64,000 nt of DNA from WTFV01 sp965203525 (lineage in GTDB: Bacteria; Acidobacteriota; Vicinamibacteria; Vicinamibacterales; UBA8438): the NCBI GenBank assembly GCA_965203525.1, contig OZ241898.1, positions 5,084,001 through 5,148,000 on the forward strand. The letters are read 5' to 3'. Position 1 is the stretch's first letter. Each line of letters begins with the position of its first letter. Below, piece after piece: positions 9,430-17,586 of this stretch. A program made the translations under genes and the position numbers. The notes beneath the pieces are model-generated. The model searched no databases and was not told the origin of the DNA. It saw nothing but the letters and a program-made list of their open reading frames with translations.

Positions 9430-9993
9430 TCAACCGGAAGAATCGCCGTGGGCCATCTCGGCCATGTCGGCCAAGTCCCGATGCATCCGGTACGCTTCGT
9501 CTTCGATCCGCAGGACTCGGGAAATCAGATTCCGCACCGCGGAAACCACGACCGTTCCGGATTGCGTGACGTGCGCCGAAACTTTTACGAACAGGCTTCG
9601 TCCGATCAGGATCCCCAGGATCGCGCGGATGAAGTCGCGCGCCGCTTCTCGGACACGGGGATTCTGATGGCACGCGGCCGCGCGCCATCGCTCTCGAAAG
9701 GCTTCGTCGCTCAGCAGGCGGCTGTCACGGATCGCGCGCACGACGTTGCGGAGCGTGAGGGGTTCCGATTTCGGGATGATGATGTTGATTTCCTCGTAGA
9801 GAAACCGAAAGCTCTCGTCTTCTTCGGAGACGTGCCGTTCCGCGGCCAGACGCACGATCCGGTCGCGAACGGCGAACAGCGCGTAGCGATCCGTTTTCAG
9901 CCGCTCGCGCCGCAGGAAGCGCCATCGCCACGCGGACGACGCGAGGACGACCAGAAACAGGGCGAGTACCGGCAGGAAATCAGCTTCCGTCAT
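9430..9993 (-). CDS. hypothetical protein with one N-terminal membrane helix
   Basis: 187 residues, not recognised. One hydrophobic helix (about residues 5-24, LPVLALFLVVLASSAWRW) anchors a cytoplasmic, mixed helical domain. That domain contains FRFLYEEINIIIPKSEPLT and a basic, Arg-rich C-terminal half. Its start overlaps the end of the upstream 72-residue gene by 14 nt, so the two are translationally coupled and probably form a complex. Codon use is less GC-extreme than in neighbours, suggesting an accessory or transferred pair. Confidence 0.7.
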   Translation of the reverse strand: MTEADFLPVLALFLVVLASSAWRWRFLRRERLKTDRYALFAVRDRIVRLAAERHVSEEDESFRFLYEEINIIIPKSEPLTLRNVVRAIRDSRLLSDEAFRERWRAAACHQNPRVREAARDFIRAILGILIGRSLFVKVSAHVTQSGTVVVSAVRNLISRVLRIEDEAYRMHRDLADMAEMAHGDSSG

Positions 9994-10198
9994 TTTTTCG
10001 TTTTGCCTGAGTGCTGAGTCGTTTTCCGAGAACGAGGTTCTGCAACTCGCTGCGTTCCTTGCTCAGTCTTTCGATTTCCCGATCCTTGTCCTTCAAGCGC
10101 TGCGCGTACTGCCTGTGGAGCATGTACTCCAGATAGACGACCGCCACCGTCAGCAAGGCGGTCAGTACGCCGTACTCGTGACGAACCGCATCGAGCAA
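9980..10198 (-). CDS. small membrane-anchored coiled-coil protein
   Basis: 72 residues, not recognised. It has a hydrophobic segment at about residues 10-26 (GVLTALLTVAVVYLEYML). This is followed by a charged amphipathic coiled coil (QRLKDKDREIERLSKERSELQ) with heptad leucines, and a basic tail. The layout resembles small scaffold or phage-holin-like accessory proteins. It overlaps the next membrane protein gene by 14 nt, and its start lies 31 nt after the stop of the amidohydrolase gene on the same strand. Confidence 0.68.
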   Translation of the reverse strand: MLDAVRHEYGVLTALLTVAVVYLEYMLHRQYAQRLKDKDREIERLSKERSELQNLVLGKRLSTQAKRKNDGS

Positions 10199-10229
10199 CT
10201 CGCCGATCGGTTCCGGGAGAACGTCCAGG

Positions 10230-11546
10230 TCAGTTCCCCGTCACGCCCGGCACCTGGTTGCCGGCGATCCAGACCGACTCGATCGTGTGGCTGTTGGCGA
10301 TGTCCTCGGCCGGGTTCGCCGTGTAGACGACGAAGTCGGCGAAGTTGCCGGCCTCCAGCGTTCCCACTCCTTCCAGGCCCAGGCAGGCCGCGGCGTCGCG
10401 GGTCGAGGCGACGATCGCCTGCATCGGCGTCAGGCCCGCTTCCACCATCAGGGCGAGCTCGCCGTGCTCGAAGTAGCCCTGGAAGCGGGCGGCGGGGCCG
10501 GTGTCGGTCCCCATCGCAATCCGCACCCCGGCGTCGTGGAGCACCTTGACGTTGCGCATCGCGGTCGGGAGCTGCGCCTTGTAGGTCTGCGCGCTGCTGC
10601 TGTTGCGGACGCGCTCCTGCCGCTCCGGAGCCTCCAGCGCGGCGATCACCTCCGGATCGGCGTCCCGCAGGAAGAACGGATCGTCGAACCACTCCGGCCG
10701 CTCCTCGTAGACGTAGGTCGAGACCTCGCGCATCAGGGTCGGGCAGACGCAGACGCCGCCGGCGGTCAGCAGGTCGATCAGTTCCTGGTCGACGTCGAGG
10801 TCGCGGACGCTGTGGGCGACGAAGTCGGCGCCGGCCTGCAGCAGCCCCTTGGCGTCGTCGAGGTAGTAGAGGTGCGCGGTCAGCTTCAGGCCGCGCTCGT
10901 GGGCCGTGTCGATGACCGCCCGGTAGACTTCCGGCGTCATCTTCTCGGTGGCGCCGAGGTTGTCGTCGACCCGGATCTTGATGAAGTCGACGTTCATGTC
11001 GGCCGCCGCGTTCACCCGCTCCGCCGCCTGCTCGGGGGTGTCGGCGACGATGACCGGACCGGCCACGCGCAGCCGCGCGTGGGTCAGGCCGGGACCCTCG
11101 CGGTCGCGCACCGCGACGCCCTCGGGGCCGTCGCCGCCGAGACTGGCGACGGTGGTCACGCCGTAGCGCGCGTAGAGCGCGAGCTGGCTCGCCACGTGCT
11201 CCTCTGTGTAGAAGGACGGGTCGGCCTCCAGCCCGCGAACGTCGTTGACGTGCCCGTGCGCGTTGACCAGCCCGGGCGTCACCGTCCTGCCGGTCAGATC
11301 CACCGTCGCGGCGTCCTCGGGCGCGGCGACTTCGCCGCTCGCCCCGACCGCCTCGATGACGCCGTCCCGCACCACGATCGTGCCGCTCTCGATGGCGCCG
11401 CCGTCCCCGACGATCAGGCGCGCGCCGGTGAAGGCGGTCAGTCCCGGCGTCGGCTCGACCGGCTCCGGCGCGCCGCCGCAGGCCGCCGCGGCGGCCAGGA
11501 CGGCGGCGGCCGGTGCGACTGTCGCGTAACGCTGCAGACTCTTCAT
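10230..11546 (-). CDS. amidohydrolase family lipoprotein
   Basis: 438-residue metal-dependent hydrolase exported as a lipoprotein. The signal ends in the lipobox LAAAAAC followed by GG. The TIM-barrel metal site is shown by VTPGLVNAHGHVND (HxH near residue 100). Further ligands are the TAHLYY and FVAHSV histidines and the IAMGTDTG aspartate. The final LEAGNFADFVVY strand is typical of imidazolonepropionase-like or prolidase-like amidohydrolases. The ATG is preceded by AGGAACAGGGA. Substrate is unknown; relatives act on cyclic amides or acyl-peptides. It follows UPF0182 with 35 nt between genes. Confidence 0.9.
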   Translation of the reverse strand: MKSLQRYATVAPAAAVLAAAAACGGAPEPVEPTPGLTAFTGARLIVGDGGAIESGTIVVRDGVIEAVGASGEVAAPEDAATVDLTGRTVTPGLVNAHGHVNDVRGLEADPSFYTEEHVASQLALYARYGVTTVASLGGDGPEGVAVRDREGPGLTHARLRVAGPVIVADTPEQAAERVNAAADMNVDFIKIRVDDNLGATEKMTPEVYRAVIDTAHERGLKLTAHLYYLDDAKGLLQAGADFVAHSVRDLDVDQELIDLLTAGGVCVCPTLMREVSTYVYEERPEWFDDPFFLRDADPEVIAALEAPERQERVRNSSSAQTYKAQLPTAMRNVKVLHDAGVRIAMGTDTGPAARFQGYFEHGELALMVEAGLTPMQAIVASTRDAAACLGLEGVGTLEAGNFADFVVYTANPAEDIANSHTIESVWIAGNQVPGVTGN

Positions 11547-11581
11547 GTTCCCTGTTCCTGCCCTTCTGAATGGCGAAGCCG

Positions 11582-14308
11582 TCAATTGTCGCCCCCGACG
11601 TCCCGCAGTTCCTCGATCACCGCGCCGAGCCGCTCGATCTCCGCGCCGTAGAGCGCCCAGTCGCCGTCGCGCTGGGCGCGGATGGCGCGCGTGTAGTGAT
11701 CCTGCGCCCGGTCGGCCAGCGAGCCCCCCGCCCGGCCCGCCGTCGACCCCGCGCGCGCCGTCCCCGGTCCCCGCGCCGCGCCGGCCACGATGTCCGCGAC
11801 GAGCGAGGCGGGCGACGCGGCCGGCGGCGGGCCCGGTCCGCCGAAGAGGCGCGCGAGCGCGTCGTCCAGCGTCTCCTCCATGACGATCCGGTTCTGGTAC
11901 GCCGCCACCACCCGCGTCAGCTCCGGGATGCGGCCCCCGGACGCCCGCAGATACAGCGGGCGGACGTACAACAGCGCTTCCTCGATCGGGATGACGAGCA
12001 GCGTGCCCTGGATCACCTCCGACCCCTGCTGGTTCCAGAGGGTGATCTGGGGCGATATTTCCTGGTCCTGGTTGATGCGGGCGACGATCTGCGACGGCCC
12101 GAACACCAGCTTCTGCTTCGGGAACTGGAAGACGAGCAACTTGCCGTAGTTCTCGCCGTCGCTGCGCGCCACCATCCACGCGGCCAGGTTGTTCTTGCCG
12201 CGCGGCGTGAACGGCAGCATCTGGATGAACTCGGCCCGCTCCGCGCCCGGCAGCCGCATGATGGTGTAGTACGGCTCCATCTGCTCGTTGTCGATGACCG
12301 GCACCTCCCACTCGTCCTCGCGGTTGTAGAAGACGCTGGGGTTGGTCATGTGGAACGTGGAGTACATCGACGTCTGCAACGAGAAGATTCCCTCCGGGTA
12401 GCGGACGTGGCTCTTGAGTTCGTCCGGCATCTCGTCGAGCGGCCGCAGCAGGTCCGGGAAGATCTTCCCGAGGGTGACGCCGAGCGGATCCTCCGGCTCG
12501 GCCAGGTAGAACGTCGTGTCGCCGTCGTAGGCGTCGATGACGATCTTCACCGAGTTGCGGATGTAGTTGATGCCGCTGCTGACCGGCGTCGAGTACGGGA
12601 AGTTGCCGGTGACCGTGTAGGCGTCGCGCATCCAGTAGAGCCGCCCGCCCGCGATCACCAGATAGGGGTCGGCGTCGTAGCGCAGGAACGGCGCGATGGT
12701 CGCCACCCGGTCCGAGATGTTGCGGTGGAAGATCACCCGGCTGTCGGCGTTGAGCTGGCCGCTGACCAGGATCTCGTACGACCGGAACCGGAGGCTGAGC
12801 AGCATGCGGCGCAGCAGGCCGCCGATCTCGACCCCGCCGGCGCCGTCGTAGCGGGTGGAGACGTTGTCGTCGCCCTGCGGGTAGTGGAACTCGTCGGTGT
12901 TCGTGTTCACCAGCACGTAGTCGTTCGACAGCTCGCCGAAGTAGATGCTCGGCTGCTCGACCGCGAGGTCGGTCTGCGACGTGGGCGGCAGGTCCTGGAT
13001 GAACAGGACCGGCAGCCCTTCCTCCGTCACCTGGTTGACGGGGCCGAGGGCGACGCCGAACCCGTGCGTGTACTGCAGGCGCTCGTTCACCCACGAACGG
13101 TTCGGCAGGTTGTCGGAGTTGAGCTCGCGGCTCGACAGCATGGTCTGGCGGTACTCGCCGTCGATGACGTAGCGGTCGTTGTCGACCGACGCGAACTCGT
13201 AGTAGGTGCGGATCTCCTGGATCTGCCCGAACGTGTCGAGCAGCGGCTGGTGGTCCCAGAGCCGGACGTTGTTGATCGTCTCGGCGTTGTTCTCGATGTC
13301 CTCCATGGTCAGGAGGGCGTCGCCCGACAACTGCCGTTCCTCGACCGCGTCGAGGTCGAACGCGGTGCGCGTCGCGGCGATGTTGTGCGCGATGTACGGC
13401 GCCTCCTTCTGCTGCTCGTCCGGCGTCACCACCAGCCGCTGCAGCCCGGCCGCCGCCCCGCCCCCGCCGATCCAGATCAGCAGGTACACGCCGGCCGCCG
13501 CGGCCACCGGCCACAGGCTGCCGGCGAACGCGGAGTAGATGCAGGCGCCCGCCGCGAACACCGACACCGCCATCAGGATCCGCAGCACCGGCAGGCGCAC
13601 CGCCACGTCGACGTACGACGCCCCGTGCACGATGCCGGCCGGCGTCGTCAGCAGGCGCGGCATGTCCAGGTACGCGGCCCAGGCGAACAGCAGGAAGACG
13701 GCGGCGCCGAGCAGCAGCAGGTGCCGGCGGGCCTGCTCTCCGACGCGGACGCCGTCCGGCCGGAGCGCGAGCTGGCCCGACACCACGTAGGCGGCGGCCG
13801 ATCCGACGAGCGACAGGGCGACGAGCGCGAAGAGCCCGAGGCGCACGAAGTCGAGGAAAGGCAGCGTGAAGACGTAGAACGCGGCGTCGCGCCCGATCAG
13901 CGGATCGGTCTGGCCGAACGGCGTCGCTTCCAGGTACTGCAGCACCAGCAGCCACTGGCTCGAGGCGACGCCGCCGATGAAGAGCGCGATCAGGCCGGAG
14001 ACGCCCAGGGCCAGCCAGCCGAGGTGGCGGGGTTCGAGCACGACCGGCTGCAGGTCCCCGCCGCCGGCGAACAGCACGAACGGGCGGGCGGCGCTCCGGA
14101 CGGCCGGGCGGAGGTTGCCGAACAGGACGAGGAACGCGGCCAGGAACGCCGCGGTCCCGAGCAGCCAGCGCGTCGTCAGGCTCTTGAGGAAGACGCTCCG
14201 GTACTCCACTTCACCGAACCAGAGCCATTCGGTGTACAGATCGGCCAGCGCCGGCAGCGCGACGAACAGGACCAGCGCCGCCAGCGCGACCGCGAGTCTC
14301 GTCGGCAT
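11582..14308 (-). CDS. UPF0182 family large membrane protein (COG1615)
   Basis: About 908 residues, the usual length for UPF0182. The N-terminal third holds roughly seven membrane helices beginning MPTRLAVALAALVLFVALPA. A large extracytoplasmic domain follows, with conserved features such as RTYYEFASVDNDRY, RSWVNERLQYTHG, GINYIRNSVKIVIDAYDG and VYYNRED-like segments. An acidic/Gly tail ends the protein. Function is unknown in all members. The start at 14308 follows AAGGACG; an upstream in-frame ATG at 14401 would add a non-hydrophobic leader and is unlikely. Same strand as the oxidoreductase gene upstream and the amidohydrolase downstream. Confidence 0.93.
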   Translation of the reverse strand: MPTRLAVALAALVLFVALPALADLYTEWLWFGEVEYRSVFLKSLTTRWLLGTAAFLAAFLVLFGNLRPAVRSAARPFVLFAGGGDLQPVVLEPRHLGWLALGVSGLIALFIGGVASSQWLLVLQYLEATPFGQTDPLIGRDAAFYVFTLPFLDFVRLGLFALVALSLVGSAAAYVVSGQLALRPDGVRVGEQARRHLLLLGAAVFLLFAWAAYLDMPRLLTTPAGIVHGASYVDVAVRLPVLRILMAVSVFAAGACIYSAFAGSLWPVAAAAGVYLLIWIGGGGAAAGLQRLVVTPDEQQKEAPYIAHNIAATRTAFDLDAVEERQLSGDALLTMEDIENNAETINNVRLWDHQPLLDTFGQIQEIRTYYEFASVDNDRYVIDGEYRQTMLSSRELNSDNLPNRSWVNERLQYTHGFGVALGPVNQVTEEGLPVLFIQDLPPTSQTDLAVEQPSIYFGELSNDYVLVNTNTDEFHYPQGDDNVSTRYDGAGGVEIGGLLRRMLLSLRFRSYEILVSGQLNADSRVIFHRNISDRVATIAPFLRYDADPYLVIAGGRLYWMRDAYTVTGNFPYSTPVSSGINYIRNSVKIVIDAYDGDTTFYLAEPEDPLGVTLGKIFPDLLRPLDEMPDELKSHVRYPEGIFSLQTSMYSTFHMTNPSVFYNREDEWEVPVIDNEQMEPYYTIMRLPGAERAEFIQMLPFTPRGKNNLAAWMVARSDGENYGKLLVFQFPKQKLVFGPSQIVARINQDQEISPQITLWNQQGSEVIQGTLLVIPIEEALLYVRPLYLRASGGRIPELTRVVAAYQNRIVMEETLDDALARLFGGPGPPPAASPASLVADIVAGAARGPGTARAGSTAGRAGGSLADRAQDHYTRAIRAQRDGDWALYGAEIERLGAVIEELRDVGGDN

Positions 14309-14339
14309 GATGAACGTCCTTCCCGAATACAGGTGCACC

Positions 14340-14360
14340 GGCCCGCCCGCGCGGCGGGCC
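14340..14360 (-). terminator. GC hairpin between oxidoreductase and UPF0182 genes
   Basis: A perfect 8-bp inverted repeat (GGCCCGCC / GGCGGGCC) with a 5-nt loop lies in the 111-nt gap. There is no T-run after it, so it is at best a weak or factor-dependent terminator, or a leader hairpin for the UPF0182 message. Confidence 0.35.
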
Positions 14361-14419
14361 CACGTACCCCGAAGATTAAGGGACCAGCCGTTTCCGCGCA
14401 ACCTGCCGGCGGCGGGCGA

Positions 14420-15055
14420 TCAGGCGCCGGCCTGCACGACCTGCGCCACGAACTCGGCTTCGGGCAGCGCGCCCAGGATCTCGACCCGGTCGTCGACGAC
14501 CGTCTTCGGGACGCCGGTCACCCGGTACCGCCGGGCCAGATCGGGGAACGAAGTCGCCTCGATCACCGACGCCGTCACGCGCGGGCTCGCGGCGGCGAGA
14601 CGCCAGACCAGGCTGACCGCCTGGGGACAGAACCGTCACGTGGGGGTGACGAACACCTGCAGGCGCACGTCCCGCTCCAGGGCGTCGAGCGCGTCGCGAC
14701 TGTCGCCGCCGAGCGCGGGGCCGCCGCCGCCGGCGATCTCGATCGCCTCCACCAGCGACTCGATCTCGTAGCCGTCGGGGATGCCGTAGTAGCGCAGCCC
14801 CGCGTCCCGCGCTCCGACCACCGCCAGCGCCGGCGCCCGTTCGACGCCGTACTCCGCGGCCCGCCCGCGGTCGAGCACCAGGTTGTGCTCCTCGACGGTG
14901 ACCCGCTCCGACAGCGCCGCGATCCGGTCCGCCGCCTGCCGCGCCGGCAGGCAGGCGTCGCACCCGAAGGTCTGCGTGAAAAAGACCAGCCGCACCGGCG
15001 ACGGCAACGCCTCGAGACGCCGCCGGGGGTCGGTGGCTGCGCCGGGAAAGTGCAT
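14420..15055 (-). CDS. two-domain thioredoxin-fold oxidoreductase, candidate selenoprotein (UxxC at residue 140)
   Basis: A 211-residue protein if the in-frame UGA at 14638-14636 is read as selenocysteine. It matches the protein disulfide oxidoreductase (PDO) layout of two tandem thioredoxin folds in about 215 residues. Domain 1 has FFTQTFGCDACLPA (C32-x-x-C35) and cis-Pro in ERAPALAVV. Domain 2 has strand RLQVFVTPT, then UGA, then RFCPQAVSLVWRLA, so the first active-site Cys is the UGA codon (U140-R-F-C143). The frame then runs 71 further codons through SFPDLARRYRVTGVPKTVVD (cis-Pro of domain 2) to EAEFVAQVVQAGA and a TGA at 14420. A SECIS-like hairpin follows the UGA. The alternative is a nonsense-mutated pseudogene. 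The gene starts 12 nt after the zinc-ribbon gene. Confidence 0.82.
14608..14624 (-). promoter_or_regulatory. SECIS-like stem-loop downstream of in-frame UGA
   Basis: Read on the coding strand, CCAGGC pairs perfectly with GCCTGG around the loop GGTCA. Counting U of UGA as 1, the GGUC lies at positions 21-24. In E. coli fdhF the SelB-binding loop GGUC lies at 22-25. Stem, loop identity and spacing therefore all fit a bacterial SECIS. The hairpin lies within the coding sequence, as bacterial SECIS elements must. Confidence 0.75.
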
Positions 15056-15067
15056 CGAACGGGTCGT

Positions 15068-15553
15068 CTACTTGAACAGGTCGTCGAACGCCTGCCGCGC
15101 GCTGGCCGCCGCCGGGCTCGACGGCCGTCCCGCCGCCGGGGCGCTCGCCGGCGCCGCCGGGGCGCTCGAATGGGTCTCGCGCTCCACCGTCACCCGCGCC
15201 TCGAACCAAGTGCAACTGTTGCGGGCGTCCTTGGGCGACACGCGCTTCGGGATGGGCCGGGCGCACTCCAGCGTGCGGCTGGTGTCGAACCACGTGCACT
15301 GCGCGCAGCTATGCAGGTCGGCCGCGCACTTCGCGCACCGGGTGTCGAAGCGGATGGACGGGGACGGCAGGGCGGCTCCGCAACGGGCGCACTTCAGCAC
15401 CTCGCGGAAGGCGGGCATGTTGATCGCCCGCGGCTCGCGCGGGCCGTAGCCGCGCCGCGGGCGGCCGTCGCCCTTCGGCCCGCGGTCGCCCGCGCGCTCC
15501 GGACGCAGGCGCTCGTCGTCCTGGTACCCCTGCTGGCGGTATTTCCTCGACAC
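15068..15553 (-). CDS. hypothetical Cys-rich zinc-binding protein
   Basis: 161 residues, not recognised as a named family. A disordered basic N-terminus (Arg/Gly/Asp-rich, residues 1-45) precedes a cluster of at least nine cysteines: CARCGA, CAKC, CAQC, ECARP and SCTWF. These look like two or three zinc knuckles. The C-terminal 45 residues are Ala/Pro/Ser-rich and end ARQAFDDLFK. The pattern suggests a nucleic-acid or protein-binding zinc protein in the cytoplasm. It is the first gene of the minus-strand run with the candidate selenoprotein. The 257-nt gap before the divergent ABC gene must hold both promoters. Confidence 0.78.
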   Translation of the reverse strand: MSRKYRQQGYQDDERLRPERAGDRGPKGDGRPRRGYGPREPRAINMPAFREVLKCARCGAALPSPSIRFDTRCAKCAADLHSCAQCTWFDTSRTLECARPIPKRVSPKDARNSCTWFEARVTVERETHSSAPAAPASAPAAGRPSSPAAASARQAFDDLFK

Positions 15554-15810
15554 GGGAATCGGATGTCGGATGGATGCCTGCCGATCATCTACCCTACCCG
15601 GCCGCCGTTTGTCCAGTCAATCGGCTTCCGCGCCGCGCGGGGGCGCGGGACGATCGGCGGCTTCCGCGACGACGAGGCGGGTCGGGGCCCGGCGGTCGAC
15701 GATGTCTCGGAGACCGTTCGGTGACGCAATCCGACCGTCGATCGGAAACTCCCGGCCGCCGGCCGCGCGGCGGCGTTTGGCGGTAATAGACTGGATGCAA
15801 GGAGGCCACG

Positions 15811-16764
15811 ATGATTCCGGTTCCGCTGACCGTGGACACCCTGCACGTCGAGTACGGCGCGGTTCGCGCGCTCCGGGGCGTCTCCCTGGAGGCGAAAGCG
15901 GGAGAAATCGTCGGCATCCTCGGCCCGAACGGGGCCGGCAAGACGACCCTGGTCGAGACCGTCGAGGGCCTGCGCCGGCCGACCTGGGGCTCGTGCCGCG
16001 TCTTCGGGCTCGATCCCTGGACCCGGCGGCGCGAGGCGCACCGGCGGCTCGGCGTCCAGCTCCAGGCGACCGCGCTGCAGGACGACGAGCGCGTCGAGCA
16101 GGTGATCGACGTGTTCCGCGGCATCTACCCCGATCCGGTGTCCACCCGCGAGGCGCTCGACCGCGTCGGTCTGTCGGAGTGCCGGCGCAAGCGGATGCGG
16201 TCGCTGTCCGGCGGCCAGCGGCAGCGGGTCGGTCTGGCCCTCGCGCTGCTCGGCCGGCCTTCGATGATCGTCGTCGACGAGCCGACCACCGGTCTGGACC
16301 CGGTGGCCCGCCGCCGGTTCTGGGGACTGCTGCGTGACTTCCGCGCCACCGGAGGCACGATCCTCGTCACGACCCACCTGATGGACGAGGCGGAGGCGCT
16401 CTGCGACCGGGTGCTGTTGCTCGACCGCGGCGCGGTGGCCGCTTCCGGCACGCCGGACTCGGTCAAGGACTCGATCCTGGTCGGCACGGTCCGTTTCGGT
16501 CTCGCCGACGCCGTGAGCGAGGACGAAGTCGCCGCGGGCGTCGCCGGGCATCTGGCCGACGCCGGCGATCTGCGGAGTTGCGAACGGGAGCCGGACGGCC
16601 GCTATCTGCTGAAGGGCCGGGACGCCGACGCGCTGCTGCTGGCGCTCGGCGCCTGGGCTGCCGAGCACGGCCGCCGGCCGGAGCGTATCGAGTCGAACAA
16701 GCAGACGCTCGAAGCGGCGTACCTGGAGCTGATGAGCGACACCCCCGGCACGGAGGCGCACTGA
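15811..16764 (+). CDS. ABC-2 type exporter, ATP-binding protein
   Basis: 317-residue ATPase of the DrrA/CcmA-like class. Walker A is GPNGAGKTT (residues 38-46), signature is LSGGQRQRVGLALALLG, Walker B is MIVVDEPTTGLDP, and the H-loop is VTTHLMDEAEALCDR. The C-terminal extension after residue 220 is typical for this class. The ATG follows AAGGAGG with good spacing. It is separated by one base from the permease, so the two form one exporter. Substrate could be a drug, lipid or polysaccharide. Confidence 0.93.
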   Translation: MIPVPLTVDTLHVEYGAVRALRGVSLEAKAGEIVGILGPNGAGKTTLVETVEGLRRPTWGSCRVFGLDPWTRRREAHRRLGVQLQATALQDDERVEQVIDVFRGIYPDPVSTREALDRVGLSECRRKRMRSLSGGQRQRVGLALALLGRPSMIVVDEPTTGLDPVARRRFWGLLRDFRATGGTILVTTHLMDEAEALCDRVLLLDRGAVAASGTPDSVKDSILVGTVRFGLADAVSEDEVAAGVAGHLADAGDLRSCEREPDGRYLLKGRDADALLLALGAWAAEHGRRPERIESNKQTLEAAYLELMSDTPGTEAH

Positions 16765-16765
16765 C

Positions 16766-17563
16766 GTGGCGGGCACGGGCGGCGTCCCGGCGGATGCCCG
16801 GGTCACGGACCTGGCCCTGCTTTCCTCGCGGGCAATCCAGTGGGGACGGGCGGCGTTCGCCTTCAGCCGGTACATGTTCCGCTCCACCGTGCGCAACGCG
16901 ATCGCAACCCTGTTCAATCTCGTCCTGGGGCCGGTGCAGGTCGTTTTTCTGCCGCTGTCCCCGGCGTTCGCCGCGTTCCCGGAACGGCTGGCGTCGTTGC
17001 CGGCGGCGATGACGTTCTGGGCGTTGCTCAACACGACCCTCGTGTCGTCGGGCATGGTGGTGATCGCCTGGAGGGAGGCCCGGCTGCTCCGCCGGTTCCG
17101 GGCCAGCCCGCTGCCGGAGAGCGCCCTGCTCGCCGGTGTCGTCGGCGGAAACGCCGCCGTGGCGGGTCTGGCCGCCCTGCTCGTCTACCTGGTGGCCTGG
17201 ATCACCGCGGGCCACCCGCCGCCCGCCAACCCGCTCGCCGCGGCCGCGGTCTGGGCGGTCAGCCTGTACACGATGACGGCCCTCGGCCTGCTGCTGAGCA
17301 GGTTCCTGTCGCGTCCGCAGAGCGCCATCGCGGTGTTGCTTCCGTTCCTGTTCTTCCACATGGGGATGAGCGGCGTCTACGACGTGCCGTTTCCGCCCGC
17401 GGTCGAGTGGCTGACGTTCGTCTCTCCGGCGCGCCCGGCGTTCGACTGGTTCCGCGCCGTCGCGCTGGACCAGCCGCTGCCGTACGCCTGGGAACCGTGG
17501 CTGGTCCTGATCTGGTGCGCGGGACTCGGTTGGCTGGCCGCCCGCTGGTTCCGCTGGGAATGA
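16766..17563 (+). CDS. ABC-2 type exporter, permease
   Basis: 265-residue inner-membrane protein with about six hydrophobic segments. It starts at GTG 16766, one base after the ATPase stop. A short cytoplasmic N-terminus leads to FSRYMFRSTVRNAIATLFNLVLGPV, typical of ABC2_membrane proteins. The segment FFHMGMSGVYDVPFP and a following amphipathic helix before the last membrane span match the family. It pairs with the ATPase immediately upstream. Confidence 0.9.
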   Translation: MAGTGGVPADARVTDLALLSSRAIQWGRAAFAFSRYMFRSTVRNAIATLFNLVLGPVQVVFLPLSPAFAAFPERLASLPAAMTFWALLNTTLVSSGMVVIAWREARLLRRFRASPLPESALLAGVVGGNAAVAGLAALLVYLVAWITAGHPPPANPLAAAAVWAVSLYTMTALGLLLSRFLSRPQSAIAVLLPFLFFHMGMSGVYDVPFPPAVEWLTFVSPARPAFDWFRAVALDQPLPYAWEPWLVLIWCAGLGWLAARWFRWE

Positions 17564-17586
17564 AGGGTGAACGAGGGAGGCAACCA

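Noticed and set aside
10230..13955. 1241-codon frame joining UPF0182 antiframe to the amidohydrolase
   Set aside because: Only the last 438 codons are real. The signal peptide and ribosome site at 11546 set the true start.
14636..15055. Treating the oxidoreductase as a complete 139-residue protein
   Set aside because: The frame continues for a full second thioredoxin domain, and the stop codon falls precisely on an active-site Cys with a SECIS-like hairpin after it.
11570..15724. 1384-codon open frame on the plus strand opposite UPF0182, the oxidoreductase and the zinc-ribbon gene
   Set aside because: It is Arg/His/Asp-rich shadow sequence typical of the antisense of GC-rich genes. It has no domain, and the opposite strand holds clear families.
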